NCBI GenBank assembly: GCA_000431155.1
Contig: HF985626.1
Coordinates: forward strand, 5,981 to 69,980
DNA length: 64,000 nucleotides
Direction of reading: 5' to 3'
Origin: Bacteroides sp. CAG:927
GTDB taxonomy: Bacteria; Bacteroidota; Bacteroidia; Bacteroidales; Muribaculaceae
Each line of letters starts with the position of its first letter. Within the stretch, counting starts at the first letter, position 1. The notes below the pieces were generated by a model. That model saw nothing but the letters and a program-made list of their open reading frames with translations. It was not told the DNA's origin and did not search any database. This document shows positions 24,552-34,553 of this stretch, piece after piece. Made by a program: the position numbers and the translations under genes.

Positions 24552-25159
24552 TGGCCGACAATTATCTTGAGCGTAAAATGGAGGAGCACCGGAGCGGTGT
24601 GCCCCGAAAGTGTGTGCACAAGGTGGCTTCGCTCGGAAGCAAGCCCGGGATGTGGGGGATACCGTTTGCGGAGCGTAGAGTGCTGATTGTCGGAGCCGGA
24701 TTGCCACCGGATGTGCGGTTGGTGGAGCAGTTGCGCTCCGTTGGCTGCAAGGTGGCTTTTATGGGCGGTGATGGTGCGGCAGGGTCGGAACTGGCACGCA
24801 AAACCGGAGCACAGTATCATCCGGGATGTTACAATGACGCTGAGGCAATGGCGAGATCAGTGGCCATAATATGTAGAAATTGGGGCGATATAGATGTGGT
24901 TGTTTCTACCGTCGGATGTTTTCCTTTAGCGATTGCAAAAGGCTGGAATGATTATCGCGTTGACAAACCTTATCCCAACAGTTATGGTGGCAGAATAATA
25001 GCGGTGAACGGTGCTACGCTGCCGGGGAAAGAGGAGTTGGAAGCGTTAAAAGTGCATGGAATTGCGGCGATGACGGTAGAGGCTGATGATGCCGAGGCTG
25101 TGGTGGATGCTGTAATGATGGCTATGCTGCACAAGGTCAGAATAAATATGTGGATTTAG
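24551..25159 (+). CDS. Rossmann-fold NAD(P)-binding-like protein
   Basis: The 202-residue protein begins ADNYLERKMEEHRSG, a motif I associate with Bacteroidales oxidoreductase-like proteins. A glycine-rich Rossmann turn follows (RVLIVGAGLPPDVRLVEQL, residues 43-61), then an acidic strand end (VAFMGGDGAAG) and VVVSTVGCFPLAIAKGW. It looks like a short SDR-type fold without an obvious YxxxK catalytic pair, although SYGGRIIAVNG could be a remnant of it. It is co-translated with the YitT gene and ends 13 bases before the convergent EFR1 gene. The substrate and activity are unknown. Confidence 0.6.
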   Translation: MADNYLERKMEEHRSGVPRKCVHKVASLGSKPGMWGIPFAERRVLIVGAGLPPDVRLVEQLRSVGCKVAFMGGDGAAGSELARKTGAQYHPGCYNDAEAMARSVAIICRNWGDIDVVVSTVGCFPLAIAKGWNDYRVDKPYPNSYGGRIIAVNGATLPGKEELEALKVHGIAAMTVEADDAEAVVDAVMMAMLHKVRINMWI

Positions 25160-25172
25160 CCGATTTTAACTC

Positions 25173-25934
25173 TTAGCGTGAGATATTGACAGTTTGTTTT
25201 TGGGCTTTGTGGTCGGTGGCGTGTCCGTAAGCCACGGCATGCGTAGGGCATGCATGGTAACATCCGAGACAAAGGGTGCAGTCTTTGCCCCAGTGTGGAT
25301 GATTCTGCTGCATTGAGATGTTTTTCAGCGGGCAAACGCGGGCACACAATCCGCATCCAATGCATGCATCCGTGAAATGAAATGGTTTGGGAGAGGTCAG
25401 GAATCGCATGAAAAGGGGATAGACGAGCCTTGTTTTAATCCATGGCACGGCTCCGCGCACCACGTCATCAACACGTGCCCGGCATTTGATGCCATGCCAT
25501 ATTTTTGTCACGCGAGAGGGCATTTCTTGTAATTTATGGTTGGCTATCTCCGGGGCGTCAACATCAAATCCGGGCAGAAGAATGTAGGTGTTGGGCATGG
25601 CAACGGAATATGTGCCTACGGGTTTCCAGCCTCTTCGTTTGATTGCATTGCGCCACTGGAGATGGGCAAGTCCTATGTCATCGCCACATGTCATGACAAG
25701 AAAGTGGTCGGATTGTTCTGCGCCGGCGATGGGCAGCGTTTTGAGTGCTTTTGCCACCCATTTGGGCATGCCCCAAGAGTGGCACGGCATAACCCACACT
25801 ATATTTTCGCCGGGAGCTATGGCCGGAGGAGATGAAAGCGGCTCGCCCAACGGCCAAACGGTGTCGCGGGCGAGCGCAGCTAATTCCTTAGCCACGGCAA
25901 GGGAATTGCCGGTGCCTGAGAAACAGACTATCAT
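25173..25934 (-). CDS. EFR1 family ferredoxin (flavodoxin-like plus 2x[4Fe-4S])
   Basis: The 253-residue protein has an N-terminal flavodoxin-like FMN domain, with FSGTGNSLAVA at residues 5-15 as the phosphate-binding loop. The C-terminal part is a ferredoxin-type two-cluster domain: CIGCGLCARVCP near 192-203 and CTLCLGCYHACP near 219-230. Each has the CxxCxxC...CP pattern for a [4Fe-4S] cluster. EFR1 proteins are cytoplasmic electron carriers whose partners vary. The start overlaps the upstream Smr gene stop by four bases (ATGA). Confidence 0.9.
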   Translation of the reverse strand: MIVCFSGTGNSLAVAKELAALARDTVWPLGEPLSSPPAIAPGENIVWVMPCHSWGMPKWVAKALKTLPIAGAEQSDHFLVMTCGDDIGLAHLQWRNAIKRRGWKPVGTYSVAMPNTYILLPGFDVDAPEIANHKLQEMPSRVTKIWHGIKCRARVDDVVRGAVPWIKTRLVYPLFMRFLTSPKPFHFTDACIGCGLCARVCPLKNISMQQNHPHWGKDCTLCLGCYHACPTHAVAYGHATDHKAQKQTVNISR

Positions 25935-27013
25935 TTTATGGTGACCTGAGTGGCGCCGAATCCGTATTCGCGGAATGATGCGTCCTGCACATCATGACCT
26001 TTGTAGCGGTGGTTGAGCTCTTTGAGCAATGCCTGGCGGAGTACCCCTTCGCCTTTGCCATGAATGAAAACTATTTTCTGGCCCTTGTGGCTGATGTTTT
26101 CATCCATCACGCGCCGGAATTCGTCAATTTGCAGGTTGAGCATATCCGCGTTGCTCAGGCCGCGAATGTTGTCAATAAGCTCATGAATGTGGAGGTCCAC
26201 TTCTATTACATCGCCATTAAGCTTTGAGGCTTTTTTGCGCTTCTGCACCGGCCTGCGCTGTTGCCGGTCTGCGGCTTTTTTGGCTTTGATGGCATCTTCA
26301 ATCCGTGAGGAATCAATGGATAGGCGTTTTACCGGCACATCATTTTTCACTATGTCAACGGCAATCACGGGAGAGTCGAAGTAGATATTGTCGTGAAAAC
26401 AGTGGAGCTTGAAGAATTTGGTGTTGTCAAAAGGGGTCTCCACTGCGATGGGATTCTTGATGGCGAACTCCTTATCGCGTTTGAAGGCTATGAGCTGCAC
26501 CGCGATGCGTTCCATGTGAGGAATGTCGGAACGGAGCACTTCGCCGAGCCACACCTGTATGTTTGGCTCTACTATGCCGGCATAGCGTGTGGTCCATCCC
26601 CGGTCGGCATCGGAGCGGGTGAGGTATGTGAAGTACAGGTAATAGTTGGAGTCATTGACAAGGTAGGCATCAAATTCGGTGGTGTTGATGTGCTTTATTT
26701 CGCGAGGCTCGTATGCGAGCACAACATTGAGCTGTTCACCTTCGGGAGTTTCGGCAATATCGTCCTGAGTGATTTCCACTGCAACGGGCGCAGGTGCTGA
26801 AGGGGTGGCAGACGGGGCGGGTTTGGGCGCCGAGGTTGTGTACTTAGGCTCAGGTTTGGGAGCCGAGCCCGAAGCGACTACAACACATTCACGAAGCAGA
26901 ACCGGAGTTTCAAATCCGTCTTCGTCCACATAGGCCATGTTGCCGTCAATTCTCACAATTGTGCCGCCTCCGACTGAGTTGAGGTAGCGGACAGTATCTC
27001 CTATCTTTGCCAT
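25931..27013 (-). CDS. DUF2027/Smr-domain protein
   Basis: The 360-residue protein starts with a small beta domain (AKIGDTVRYLNSVGGGTIVRIDG). A Pro/Ala-rich linker (residues 52-76) follows, then a DUF2027 region and a basic stretch (AIKAKKAADRQQRRPVQKRKKASKL). The C-terminal Smr domain has the EVDLHIHEL start, the loop IVFIHGKGEGVLRQAL with the HGxGxG motif, and a terminal GATQVTIK strand. Smr domains bind or nick nucleic acids in MutS2 proteins. This one lacks the MutS core. It overlaps the tricorn-like gene by one base and EFR1 by four, so the three form an operon. Target unknown. Confidence 0.87.
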   Translation of the reverse strand: MAKIGDTVRYLNSVGGGTIVRIDGNMAYVDEDGFETPVLLRECVVVASGSAPKPEPKYTTSAPKPAPSATPSAPAPVAVEITQDDIAETPEGEQLNVVLAYEPREIKHINTTEFDAYLVNDSNYYLYFTYLTRSDADRGWTTRYAGIVEPNIQVWLGEVLRSDIPHMERIAVQLIAFKRDKEFAIKNPIAVETPFDNTKFFKLHCFHDNIYFDSPVIAVDIVKNDVPVKRLSIDSSRIEDAIKAKKAADRQQRRPVQKRKKASKLNGDVIEVDLHIHELIDNIRGLSNADMLNLQIDEFRRVMDENISHKGQKIVFIHGKGEGVLRQALLKELNHRYKGHDVQDASFREYGFGATQVTIK

Positions 27014-30000
27014 TATTTCAATGTGTCAATTTGTTTAAGTAAAGTTTCTACGGCTACTTTCAGCTGAGTGTCTTCGCCTTTAACTAATGTAGCGGGGTCG
27101 TTTGCAACCTTGATGTCCGGCTCAAGCTGGGTGTTTTCAAGATAATTGCCTTGAGCGGTGCGGAATCCTATTACCGGCATGCCGTAAACAAGAGTGGGGT
27201 CCTGAAGAGTTTCCCAGTTCACGCTTGACATGGTGCCGGGGACGGGCATGCCCACAAGAGAGCCGAGGTTGCAGTGCTTGTACACCCATGGGGTGCCGTG
27301 GGCATTGGAGTAGTTGGCCTCTCCTATAACCATGATGCTGGGCTTGTTCCAGCGGCGCGATGGCATGACAGTGGTCTCCACTCCGTGAATTTCCTGCGTG
27401 AGGTAGGTTTTGCCGCTGAAAAGCACTTCAATATCTTCATGAAGTCGTCCGCCGCCGTTCCAACGTGTGTCAATAACAATTCCTTCCTTGTCCACATATT
27501 TTCCAAGGAGCTTGTCGTAGATTTCGCGGAAGCTGTCATCGCTCATGGACGCGAGATGCAGATAGCCGAGACGGCCGTTGCTGAGTCGCTCTACATCAGC
27601 TTCGCGCTGCTTGATCCAGCGGTCGTACATCAGGCTGTTCATGGCACCGGTGCTTATGGGAAGCACGACTTCGCTTGCGGATTTGCCGGATGGGAGCGTG
27701 AACTCCACCAATGTTTTTTTGCCGCGAAGTCCGTTTAGGATTTCGTCAGTGCCAACAGAATCAGTGAGCTGGACGCCGTTGATGGCTGTGATTACGGAAC
27801 CGGGCAGCATGGCGGTGTTGGAGCGGTCAAACGGACCGTCAGCCACAATCTCTTCTACTTTCATTCCGGGGCCTGCAAAGGTAAGGTCGTAGAGCAGTCC
27901 GAGTGATGCTGTGGGCTCTTTAGCTCCGCGAGGATAGTAGCGTCCACCGGAATGTGACACGTTAAGTTCTCCAAGCAACTCGCTGAGCAGGGTAGCATAG
28001 TCGTAGTTGTTGGCAATGTGGGGCAGGAATTTGGCGTAATCCTCGTAGTATCCTTTCCAGTCAACGCCATTGAGGTCTTTGACATAGAACCGCTCGTTAA
28101 CCTCATTGAATACATGGCGCAGCATGTATTCGCGCTCTTTGGAGCGATCCATTTTCAGCGTTCCTCCAAGAGATATGCTTTTGAACTTTTCGCCCTTGGG
28201 GTCAAACCGTTTCGGAGAGCGTCCGAGAAGGTACATGACACCATTTTTATCCATGGTCATTGCCATATGTCCGGCATCAAGTTTCTTGACTAATGACACA
28301 TCGCCTTTTCGCAAGTCGCGTTTCCACAGGTCATATCCGCCTTCTACCGCGCTAAGATAGTACAGTGTGGCACCGTCTGAGGTTATAAGACCATCGGCGA
28401 TATCGGATGAGTTGGGGGTGAGCCGTACGGTACGTTTGTCAAGGCCGTTGAAGTCAGGGACCCAATCAGGCTTGGCTTCTTTTTGGTCGTTGTTCTTGGA
28501 GCCTTTCTTTTTGTCTTTTTTTGCTTTTTTGTTTTTGGAGTCTTTTTCCTCCTTGGCTTTCTTGGCCGCTTTTTCGCGGGCATCTTCCACTTCTTTCAGC
28601 AGGGCATAGTCCTCCTCAGAAAGTTTGTATTTCTGGTAAGCGTCATCGTCCAAGAACACCATCATGACATCGTAAAGCGAACCCCAAGAAGCATGGTTGC
28701 GCATGCCGTAACGCTCGGAATCATAAAGCAATGCTTTGCCGTCCATGGCCCAGCGGGGGTTCTGATTGAAGTATCCTGATTCGGTGATTTTGTGCATCTT
28801 GCCTGATTTCATGTCAATCACGGCAATATCGCTGTAAGGATCATGATGAAGGTTGATGTATTCAAGTGCAATCCATTTGCTGTCGGGACTCCACACAACA
28901 TGCATGCCCTTGTTGCGATGCGGCTGGATAATGGATGCGTCGGCAAGGTCGCGCACCTGACCTGTTTTAAGATCCAAGGCCATGAGGCGAGTGCGGTCGG
29001 CACTGAATACCATCGTCTTGCCGTCGGGCGATATGCTCGGCATGGTTCTGTCAATGTCGTTATTGTCAATCACAGGCTCTTCTGTGATGAGAGTGGCATT
29101 GGAAAAATTGGGGTCGTCCTTTCGGGCGATTTTTGCGCGATAGATGTTGTAGTGTCCCGAACGCTCGGATGTGTAGTAAAGCTCGCGGCCGTCAGCGCCC
29201 CAGCACAGGTCGCTTTCTCCTTCGGGTGTATGGGTAATCTGCTTTACCGACGGGTATTCAGTGGCTGTGACGAACACTTCGCCGCGACTGATATATGCCA
29301 CTTGCTTGCCGTCAGGACTTACGGCCACATCAGACACATTGGAAGCCGAAAAATCTGATACTGGGTCAATATCGTCGTATGTGAGTGTAATGTCGAGTTT
29401 CCGGGGCTTTCCGTCGGGCTGTTGCGTATAGATTTCACCATCGTAGGTGTAGGCGAGGGTGCCATTGTCGGCGGCACGGGAGAGGAAGCGGACCGGATGG
29501 CGTGTGAAAGAGGTGAGCGGTGTGACCTGTTGCGGGTTGGCTACCGGGAAGGAGTAAACATTCATAGAACCGCCGTTGCGCTCGCTGAGCATATATACAG
29601 TGGTGCCGTCAGGTGAGATAACCGGATTGAGGTCCTCTCCGGGGTGTGCGGAAAGATTAGTGTGGGAGTTCTGCGGGGCATTGTACAGCCAAATGTCGCG
29701 TGTCACGGACGAAATGTGATGTTTGCGCCAAGTGTCCTCAAATCCTTTTATGTCCTGATAGACGAATGATTGCCCGTCAGGTAGGAAAGAGACGGATTCG
29801 GCGGCTGTGCCAAGAATCTGCACTGCACGGCCTCCTTTGGTCGGAACGGAGTAAAGTTGCGAGAGGCGGGTGGTGGGGAATTGGGCAGTGGAAGCCGGTG
29901 CCTGTATCGAGGCTGTGAAAATCACATTCTTGCCATCAGGGGTAAATGCCACCGGAGTTTCTTTGGCGCCATTGAAAGTGAGACGCACAGGAGTGCCACC

Positions 30001-30291
30001 ATCAGCCGACATGACAAAAACATCAGAGCCACCGTAGCGGTCGCTTGCAAATGCTATCTGTTTGCCGTCGGGACTCCATACCGGAGCACTTTCGTAGGTG
30101 GTAGGTTGTGATGTGAGGCGTACAGCGGTGCCTCCTTTGGAAGATACCTTATATATATCACCTTTGTATGTAAAGGCTATCTGCTCGCCGTCGGGCGAAA
30201 TTTTCGCATCACGCATCCATAGCGGAGTGACAGCCAATGCGGCGGTTGTGGCGCAATATCCGAGTGCCACACAAAGCAAGAGTTTTTTCAT
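27013..30291 (-). CDS. Tricorn-like S41 peptidase with beta-propellers
   Basis: The 1092-residue protein has a signal peptide (KKLLLCVALGYCATTAALA). It then has two WD40/TolB-like propellers with repeated SPDGKxIAF blades (about residues 20-420 and onward), a Lys-rich insertion near 570-610, a PDZ-like segment (PGSVITAINGVQLTDS) and a C-terminal S41 protease domain. The nucleophile is Ser995 in EANYSNAHGTPW. IDTRWNGGGR forms the oxyanion region. Tricorn enzymes degrade oligopeptides made by other proteases. A signal peptide implies a periplasmic version here. It is directly followed by the Smr and EFR1 genes (1-base overlap) and has its own promoter. Confidence 0.92.
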   Translation of the reverse strand: MKKLLLCVALGYCATTAALAVTPLWMRDAKISPDGEQIAFTYKGDIYKVSSKGGTAVRLTSQPTTYESAPVWSPDGKQIAFASDRYGGSDVFVMSADGGTPVRLTFNGAKETPVAFTPDGKNVIFTASIQAPASTAQFPTTRLSQLYSVPTKGGRAVQILGTAAESVSFLPDGQSFVYQDIKGFEDTWRKHHISSVTRDIWLYNAPQNSHTNLSAHPGEDLNPVISPDGTTVYMLSERNGGSMNVYSFPVANPQQVTPLTSFTRHPVRFLSRAADNGTLAYTYDGEIYTQQPDGKPRKLDITLTYDDIDPVSDFSASNVSDVAVSPDGKQVAYISRGEVFVTATEYPSVKQITHTPEGESDLCWGADGRELYYTSERSGHYNIYRAKIARKDDPNFSNATLITEEPVIDNNDIDRTMPSISPDGKTMVFSADRTRLMALDLKTGQVRDLADASIIQPHRNKGMHVVWSPDSKWIALEYINLHHDPYSDIAVIDMKSGKMHKITESGYFNQNPRWAMDGKALLYDSERYGMRNHASWGSLYDVMMVFLDDDAYQKYKLSEEDYALLKEVEDAREKAAKKAKEEKDSKNKKAKKDKKKGSKNNDQKEAKPDWVPDFNGLDKRTVRLTPNSSDIADGLITSDGATLYYLSAVEGGYDLWKRDLRKGDVSLVKKLDAGHMAMTMDKNGVMYLLGRSPKRFDPKGEKFKSISLGGTLKMDRSKEREYMLRHVFNEVNERFYVKDLNGVDWKGYYEDYAKFLPHIANNYDYATLLSELLGELNVSHSGGRYYPRGAKEPTASLGLLYDLTFAGPGMKVEEIVADGPFDRSNTAMLPGSVITAINGVQLTDSVGTDEILNGLRGKKTLVEFTLPSGKSASEVVLPISTGAMNSLMYDRWIKQREADVERLSNGRLGYLHLASMSDDSFREIYDKLLGKYVDKEGIVIDTRWNGGGRLHEDIEVLFSGKTYLTQEIHGVETTVMPSRRWNKPSIMVIGEANYSNAHGTPWVYKHCNLGSLVGMPVPGTMSSVNWETLQDPTLVYGMPVIGFRTAQGNYLENTQLEPDIKVANDPATLVKGEDTQLKVAVETLLKQIDTLK

Positions 30292-30319
30292 GAGTTCAGT
30301 GGTTTCGCGTTTAGGTTTA

Positions 30320-30351
30320 CAAAGATAGGCAAATTAATCCATAAACACAAG
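30320..30351 (-). promoter_or_regulatory. Promoter of the tricorn-like gene
   Basis: On the minus strand CTTG (30351-30348) and TATCTTTG (30327-30320) are spaced by 20 bases. The -33 element lies inside the 3' end of the DUF486 gene. The start is predicted near 30313, 22 bases before the ATG. Confidence 0.55.
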
Positions 30352-30705
30352 ATATACCGCGCCGACCAACAGCAGTGCTGCGGCAGCATGATTCCATTTG
30401 AAAGTAAATTCGCTGAACATTAAGGAACTGAATACGACAAACACCACAAGAGTGATGACCTCTTGCATTACCTTGAGCTGCATGAGAGAAAACGGACCGC
30501 CATTGACTTGATAACCAATACGGTTGGCCGGAACCTGAAAACAATATTCCAACAAGGCTATGCCCCATGAAAACAGGATTATGGCGTATAGAGGCCAGTT
30601 GGTTGAAATACCCGATGTCTGGAGTTTCAAGTGGCCGTACCATGCGAAAGTCATGAACACATTTGAGACCAAAAGAAGCAGAACGGTGAATATCATAGAA
30701 CTCAT
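30334..30705 (-). CDS. DMT-like small membrane protein, DUF486
   Basis: The 123-residue protein has four hydrophobic helices and the DUF486 signature SNVFMTFAWYGHLK near the N-terminus, with EYCFQVPANRIGY and QLKVMQEVITLVVFVVFS later. DUF486 proteins belong to the drug/metabolite transporter clan and have no known substrate. I start at the ATG at 30705. A second in-frame ATG at 30696 is possible. Longer upstream reading frames overlap the divergent aspS gene and are rejected. Confidence 0.85.
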   Translation of the reverse strand: MSSMIFTVLLLLVSNVFMTFAWYGHLKLQTSGISTNWPLYAIILFSWGIALLEYCFQVPANRIGYQVNGGPFSLMQLKVMQEVITLVVFVVFSSLMFSEFTFKWNHAAAALLLVGAVYLVFMD

Positions 30706-30731
30706 AAGCGATGTAATTTTAAAAATCGTTG

Positions 30732-30770
30732 CAAAATTAGTGGGAGTTTGCAAATAATGATGTAATTTTG
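30732..30770. promoter_or_regulatory. Divergent -7 elements of DUF486 and aspS
   Basis: TAATTTTG occurs on the minus strand at 30739-30732 (toward DUF486) and on the plus strand at 30763-30770 (toward aspS). Both match TAnnTTTG. Neither has a clear -33 element at 19 to 21 bases, so the assignments are tentative. Confidence 0.4.
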
Positions 30771-30817
30771 TGAGAATTTTGTAACAATGCAAATATAACA
30801 TAACCATATATATCATT

Positions 30818-32578
30818 ATGTTCAGAACCAACACATGCGGTGAGCTTCGCATTAGCAATGTGGGCTCCACGGTAACACTTGCCGGCTGGGTGCAGCGCAT
30901 CCGCAAAATGGGCGGCATGACATTCATAGACCTTCGAGACCGTTACGGCATCACTCAGCTGGTGTTCAACTCCGATGTCAATGCAGACTTGCATGAGGCG
31001 GCCAATCATCTGGGCCGTGAATATGTGATACAGGTTACCGGTAATGTAGCAGAGCGTTCCAATAAGAATGCCAATATACCTACCGGCGATATAGAAATTA
31101 TAGCTACAGATCTCAAGGTGCTCAACCGCAGCGAAGTGCCCCCATTCACAATTGAGGACGACACTGACGGTGGAGATGACCTGCGTATGCGTTACCGTTA
31201 CTTGGATTTGCGCCGCAACTGCGTGCGCCGTAATCTGGAGCTGCGTCACCGCATGGCATTTGAAATCCGCCGCTATCTTGACTCCAAGGGATTTCTTGAG
31301 GTTGAGACTCCGGTGCTCATCAAATCAACCCCCGAGGGAGCACGCGATTTCGTCGTGCCTTCGCGCATGAATCCCGGTGAATTCTATGCTTTGCCCCAAA
31401 GCCCCCAGACATTCAAGCAGTTGCTTATGGTCAGCGGCTTTGACAGATATTTTCAGATTGTAAAATGCTTCCGTGATGAGGACCTGCGTGCCGACCGTCA
31501 GCCTGAATTTACACAAATTGACTGTGAGATGTCGTTTGTGGAGCAGGAGGATGTGCTGCAAATGTTTGAGGGTCTTGTAAAGCATATATTCAAATATGTA
31601 AAGGATATTGATTTCACAAAGCCTTTCCCCCGCATGACATGGGCAGACGCTATGCGCCTGTATGGCAGCGACAAACCCGATACCCGCTTCGGTATGGAGT
31701 TTGTTGAGCTGAAAGACCTTACCGGCGGCAAGGGATTCTCAGTGATGGACGATGCCGAATATGTGGGTGCCATAGTAGCTCCCGGCTGTGCCGACTACAC
31801 ACGCAAACAACTTGACCAACTCACTGAATTTGTGAAACGCTCGCAAATAGGAGCGAAAGGTATGATGTGGGTTAAATTTGAGGCAGACGGCTCAATTAAG
31901 AGCTCCGTAAGCAAATTCTACAGCGAAGATGAACTTCGTGCGTGGGGTGAACGCGGCGGGGCCAAGCCCGGCGATCTCATGCTGATACTTTGCGGTCAGA
32001 CAATGCGCACACGCAAGCAGCTGTGTGAACTTCGTCTGGAAATGGGTTCACGCCTCGGGCTTCGCGACCCGCAGAAATTCTCATGCTTGTGGGTGGTTGA
32101 TTTCCCGTTGTTTGAATGGGATGACGAGACACAGCGTTATTACGCCATGCACCATCCGTTCACCTCGCCCAACCCCGAGGATATAGACAAACTTGACAGC
32201 GATACCGGAGCCGTGCGCGCCACAGCATACGATATGGTGGTAAACGGCAATGAACTTGGCGGAGGCTCAATCCGTATTCATGATGCGAAACTTCAGGACA
32301 AGATGTTCCGGTTGCTCGGACTGTCGGAAGAAGATGCCCAGTACAAGTTCGGCTTCCTGATGAATGCATTCAAGTTCGGAGCACCGCCTCACGGCGGACT
32401 GGCATTCGGCTTTGACCGTTTCGTGTCAATACTCGCCGGCCTTGACTCAATCAGGGATGTGATTGCTTTCCCCAAGAATAATTCCGGTAGAGACACTATG
32501 ATAGATGCACCCTCGCGTATTGACGATTCCCAATTGCAGGAGCTGTGCATAGATGTGGTGCTCCCCGAAGAAAAATAA
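30818..32578 (+). CDS. aspS: Aspartate-tRNA ligase
   Basis: AspRS is a class II synthetase. The 586-residue protein has an N-terminal OB-fold anticodon-binding domain ([24 protein letters not shown]), class II motif 2 around [18 protein letters not shown], a GAD insertion domain in the middle (residues about 300-400) typical of bacterial-type AspRS, and motif 3 [15 protein letters not shown] near the end. Length and architecture are standard. The ATG at 30818 begins [10 protein letters not shown], a usual AspRS start. I cannot tell whether it is discriminating or also serves tRNA-Asn. Confidence 0.96.
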   Translation: MFRTNTCGELRISNVGSTVTLAGWVQRIRKMGGMTFIDLRDRYGITQLVFNSDVNADLHEAANHLGREYVIQVTGNVAERSNKNANIPTGDIEIIATDLKVLNRSEVPPFTIEDDTDGGDDLRMRYRYLDLRRNCVRRNLELRHRMAFEIRRYLDSKGFLEVETPVLIKSTPEGARDFVVPSRMNPGEFYALPQSPQTFKQLLMVSGFDRYFQIVKCFRDEDLRADRQPEFTQIDCEMSFVEQEDVLQMFEGLVKHIFKYVKDIDFTKPFPRMTWADAMRLYGSDKPDTRFGMEFVELKDLTGGKGFSVMDDAEYVGAIVAPGCADYTRKQLDQLTEFVKRSQIGAKGMMWVKFEADGSIKSSVSKFYSEDELRAWGERGGAKPGDLMLILCGQTMRTRKQLCELRLEMGSRLGLRDPQKFSCLWVVDFPLFEWDDETQRYYAMHHPFTSPNPEDIDKLDSDTGAVRATAYDMVVNGNELGGGSIRIHDAKLQDKMFRLLGLSEEDAQYKFGFLMNAFKFGAPPHGGLAFGFDRFVSILAGLDSIRDVIAFPKNNSGRDTMIDAPSRIDDSQLQELCIDVVLPEEK

Positions 32579-32593
32579 TATATTGACTGCCCC

Positions 32594-33691
32594 ATGCTGA
32601 TTCAGGAAATTCTGCACCATTTGCAGGAGCTTGCTCCTCTTGCCCGTCAGGAAGAGTATGACAACAGCGGGCTTCAGGTAGGCCGTGCCGATGTGGAATG
32701 CACGGGCGCACTGGTGTGCGTGGATGTTACCGCCAGCGTGGTAAACGAGGCGATAGAATTAGGGTGCAATCTGATTATATCGCATCATCCGTTGCTGTTC
32801 AAGCCGCTGAGGCACATTACAGGGGCTACTATGCCGGAACAATGTGTCATGATGGCACTGAGTGCCGGCGTGGCTGTTTATTCTTCTCATACTTCCCTTG
32901 ACAACGCTCCTAAGGGGGTGTCGTGGAAAATGGCACAGATGCTTGGTCTTGAACAAGTGCAAGTGCTCCAGCCTCAGTCAAACAGAATGCTGAAACTGAG
33001 CGTATATGTGCCGACGGACCATGTGGATACTGTGTGCGCGGCCCTTTTTGAAGCCGGAGCGGGCAGAATGGGGGAATATGAACACTGTGTCTATCGCTCG
33101 CAGGGGATAGGATCATGGCGTCCATTGCCCGGCGCTCATCCCTCGATAGGTGAGGTGGGGCAAATCTCCGTTCAGGCTGAGGAGCGTCTGGAACTGATAT
33201 TGCCGGTATGGAAGAAAAACTCCGTGGAGCAGGTTCTGAAGTCGGTACACCCATATGAGGAGCCTGCCTACGAGTTCGTGTCCGTAAGCAATTGCGAGCC
33301 TCATGCCGGCAGCGGTGCCGTGGGGTTGCTGCCCAGTCCCATTCCAGCATCAAAGTTTGTGCTGAAAATAAAGGATACGTTCGGGTCGCCTGTGGCCCGT
33401 TGCTCACAGATGCTGCCTGATGCCATGGTGCAGAAAGTTGCATTGTGCGGTGGCAGCGGCGCATTCCTGATACCGGATGCCATAGCGGCAGGAGCAGATG
33501 TGTATCTGACTTCCGACACAAAATATCATGATTTTGTGGATTACGGAAACCAAATACTGCTTGTTGACATAGGCCATTATGAAAGCGAGCAATGCACTAA
33601 GTCTATTTTTTATCACCTTATCAGAGAAATTTTTCCTAACTTTGCAGTCCGATATTCCCAGCAGGATATCAATCCGATAAAATACATGTAA
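32594..33691 (+). CDS. Nif3-like dinuclear metal-binding protein
   Basis: The 365-residue protein belongs to the Nif3/YbgI family (GTP cyclohydrolase I type 2-like), which binds two metal ions at a conserved site. The ligands read by eye are ISHHPLLF near 61-68, SSHTSLDNA near 96-104 and DIGHYESEQ near 331-339. The middle of the protein (about 125-230) is the extra PII-like insertion found in the longer members, including VHPYEEPAYE. It begins 15 bases after aspS and ends 8 bases before the zinc-ribbon gene, so co-transcription is likely. The true reaction of this family is unsettled. Confidence 0.9.
   Translation: MLIQEILHHLQELAPLARQEEYDNSGLQVGRADVECTGALVCVDVTASVVNEAIELGCNLIISHHPLLFKPLRHITGATMPEQCVMMALSAGVAVYSSHTSLDNAPKGVSWKMAQMLGLEQVQVLQPQSNRMLKLSVYVPTDHVDTVCAALFEAGAGRMGEYEHCVYRSQGIGSWRPLPGAHPSIGEVGQISVQAEERLELILPVWKKNSVEQVLKSVHPYEEPAYEFVSVSNCEPHAGSGAVGLLPSPIPASKFVLKIKDTFGSPVARCSQMLPDAMVQKVALCGGSGAFLIPDAIAAGADVYLTSDTKYHDFVDYGNQILLVDIGHYESEQCTKSIFYHLIREIFPNFAVRYSQQDINPIKYM
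33637..33644 (+). promoter_or_regulatory. Internal -7 element before the zinc-ribbon gene
   Basis: TAACTTTG inside the last codons of the Nif3-like gene matches the Bacteroidetes -7 consensus and would start a transcript near 33651, about 50 bases before the next ATG. No -33 element is evident. Confidence 0.35.
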
Positions 33692-33699
33692 TTTTATAT

Positions 33700-34479
33700 A
33701 TGGCTACAGCTGATAAAAACAAATCCGAACAGAATCTTTCTGTAGAATCACGCCTGAAATCACTTTATGAGCTTCAGACAATCCTTTCTCAGATAGACCG
33801 TATCAAAACAGTGCGCGGCGAGCTTCCGTTGGAAGTACGCGATCTTGAGGACCATATAGAAGGTCTCCGCACCCGTAAAGCCAACTATGCGCAGGAGATT
33901 GAAGATCTGCGTAAGAAATCTGTGGCAGAAAAGCACAAGATTGAAGAGGCACAGGCCTTGATAGCCAAATACAAAGAGCAGCTTGATAATGTGCGCAACA
34001 ATCGTGAGTTTGACCTATTGTCAAAGGAAATCGAATTTCAGACACTTGAAATAGAGCTGTGTGAAAAGCATATCAACGAATACGCCCGTCAGGTGGAAAC
34101 CAAGACCGGAGAGATAGAGGCTACCGACCAGACACTTGCCGACCAAGAACATATTCTGGAGGAGAAGCGAAAGGAACTTGACGAGATTGTATCGGAAACC
34201 AAGCAGGATGAGGAGCGTTTGCGTGAGCAGGCCAAGGAACTTGAGCCGAAAATTGATGCCCGTACGCTTACCGCATTCAAGCGCATACGCAAGAATGCCC
34301 GCAATGGTCTTGGTATAGTATATATCCAGCGCAATGCGTGTGGCGGTTGCTTCAACCGTATTCCGCCGCAGAAGCAGATGGAAATCAAGATGCACAAGAA
34401 AGTGATTGTGTGCGAATACTGCGGTCGCATTATGATAGATCCTGATCTGGCCGGAGTAGAAGTTCCCGAAGGCAAATAA
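33700..34479 (+). CDS. Coiled-coil protein with C4-type zinc ribbon
   Basis: The 259-residue protein is a long coiled coil (residues about 12-195, rich in Glu, Lys, Leu and Ala heptads) followed by a zinc ribbon: CGGC near 216-219 and CEYC near 239-242. This is the zf-RING_7/DUF164 architecture (CT398-like), found widely in bacteria and chlamydiae and often beside Nif3-like genes, as here. The Nif3 neighbour is therefore a conserved pairing. The start ATG at 33700 lies 8 bases after that gene. It has no signal peptide. The molecular function is unknown. Confidence 0.85.
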   Translation: MATADKNKSEQNLSVESRLKSLYELQTILSQIDRIKTVRGELPLEVRDLEDHIEGLRTRKANYAQEIEDLRKKSVAEKHKIEEAQALIAKYKEQLDNVRNNREFDLLSKEIEFQTLEIELCEKHINEYARQVETKTGEIEATDQTLADQEHILEEKRKELDEIVSETKQDEERLREQAKELEPKIDARTLTAFKRIRKNARNGLGIVYIQRNACGGCFNRIPPQKQMEIKMHKKVIVCEYCGRIMIDPDLAGVEVPEGK

Positions 34480-34497
34480 AAGGACTGAATCAAATAT

Positions 34498-34542
34498 AAA
34501 AACAGACAGCCGGATTCACAGGAATCCGGCTGTCTGTTTTTG
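34498..34542. terminator. Bidirectional intrinsic terminator
   Basis: ACAGACAGCCGGATTC (34502-34517) is followed by a four-base loop and its exact complement (34522-34537). A/T runs flank both sides. The 16-bp perfect stem with T-runs in both directions ends both the zinc-ribbon gene and the convergent RsiV-like lipoprotein gene. Confidence 0.9.
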
Positions 34543-34553
34543 GTTAATCGTAT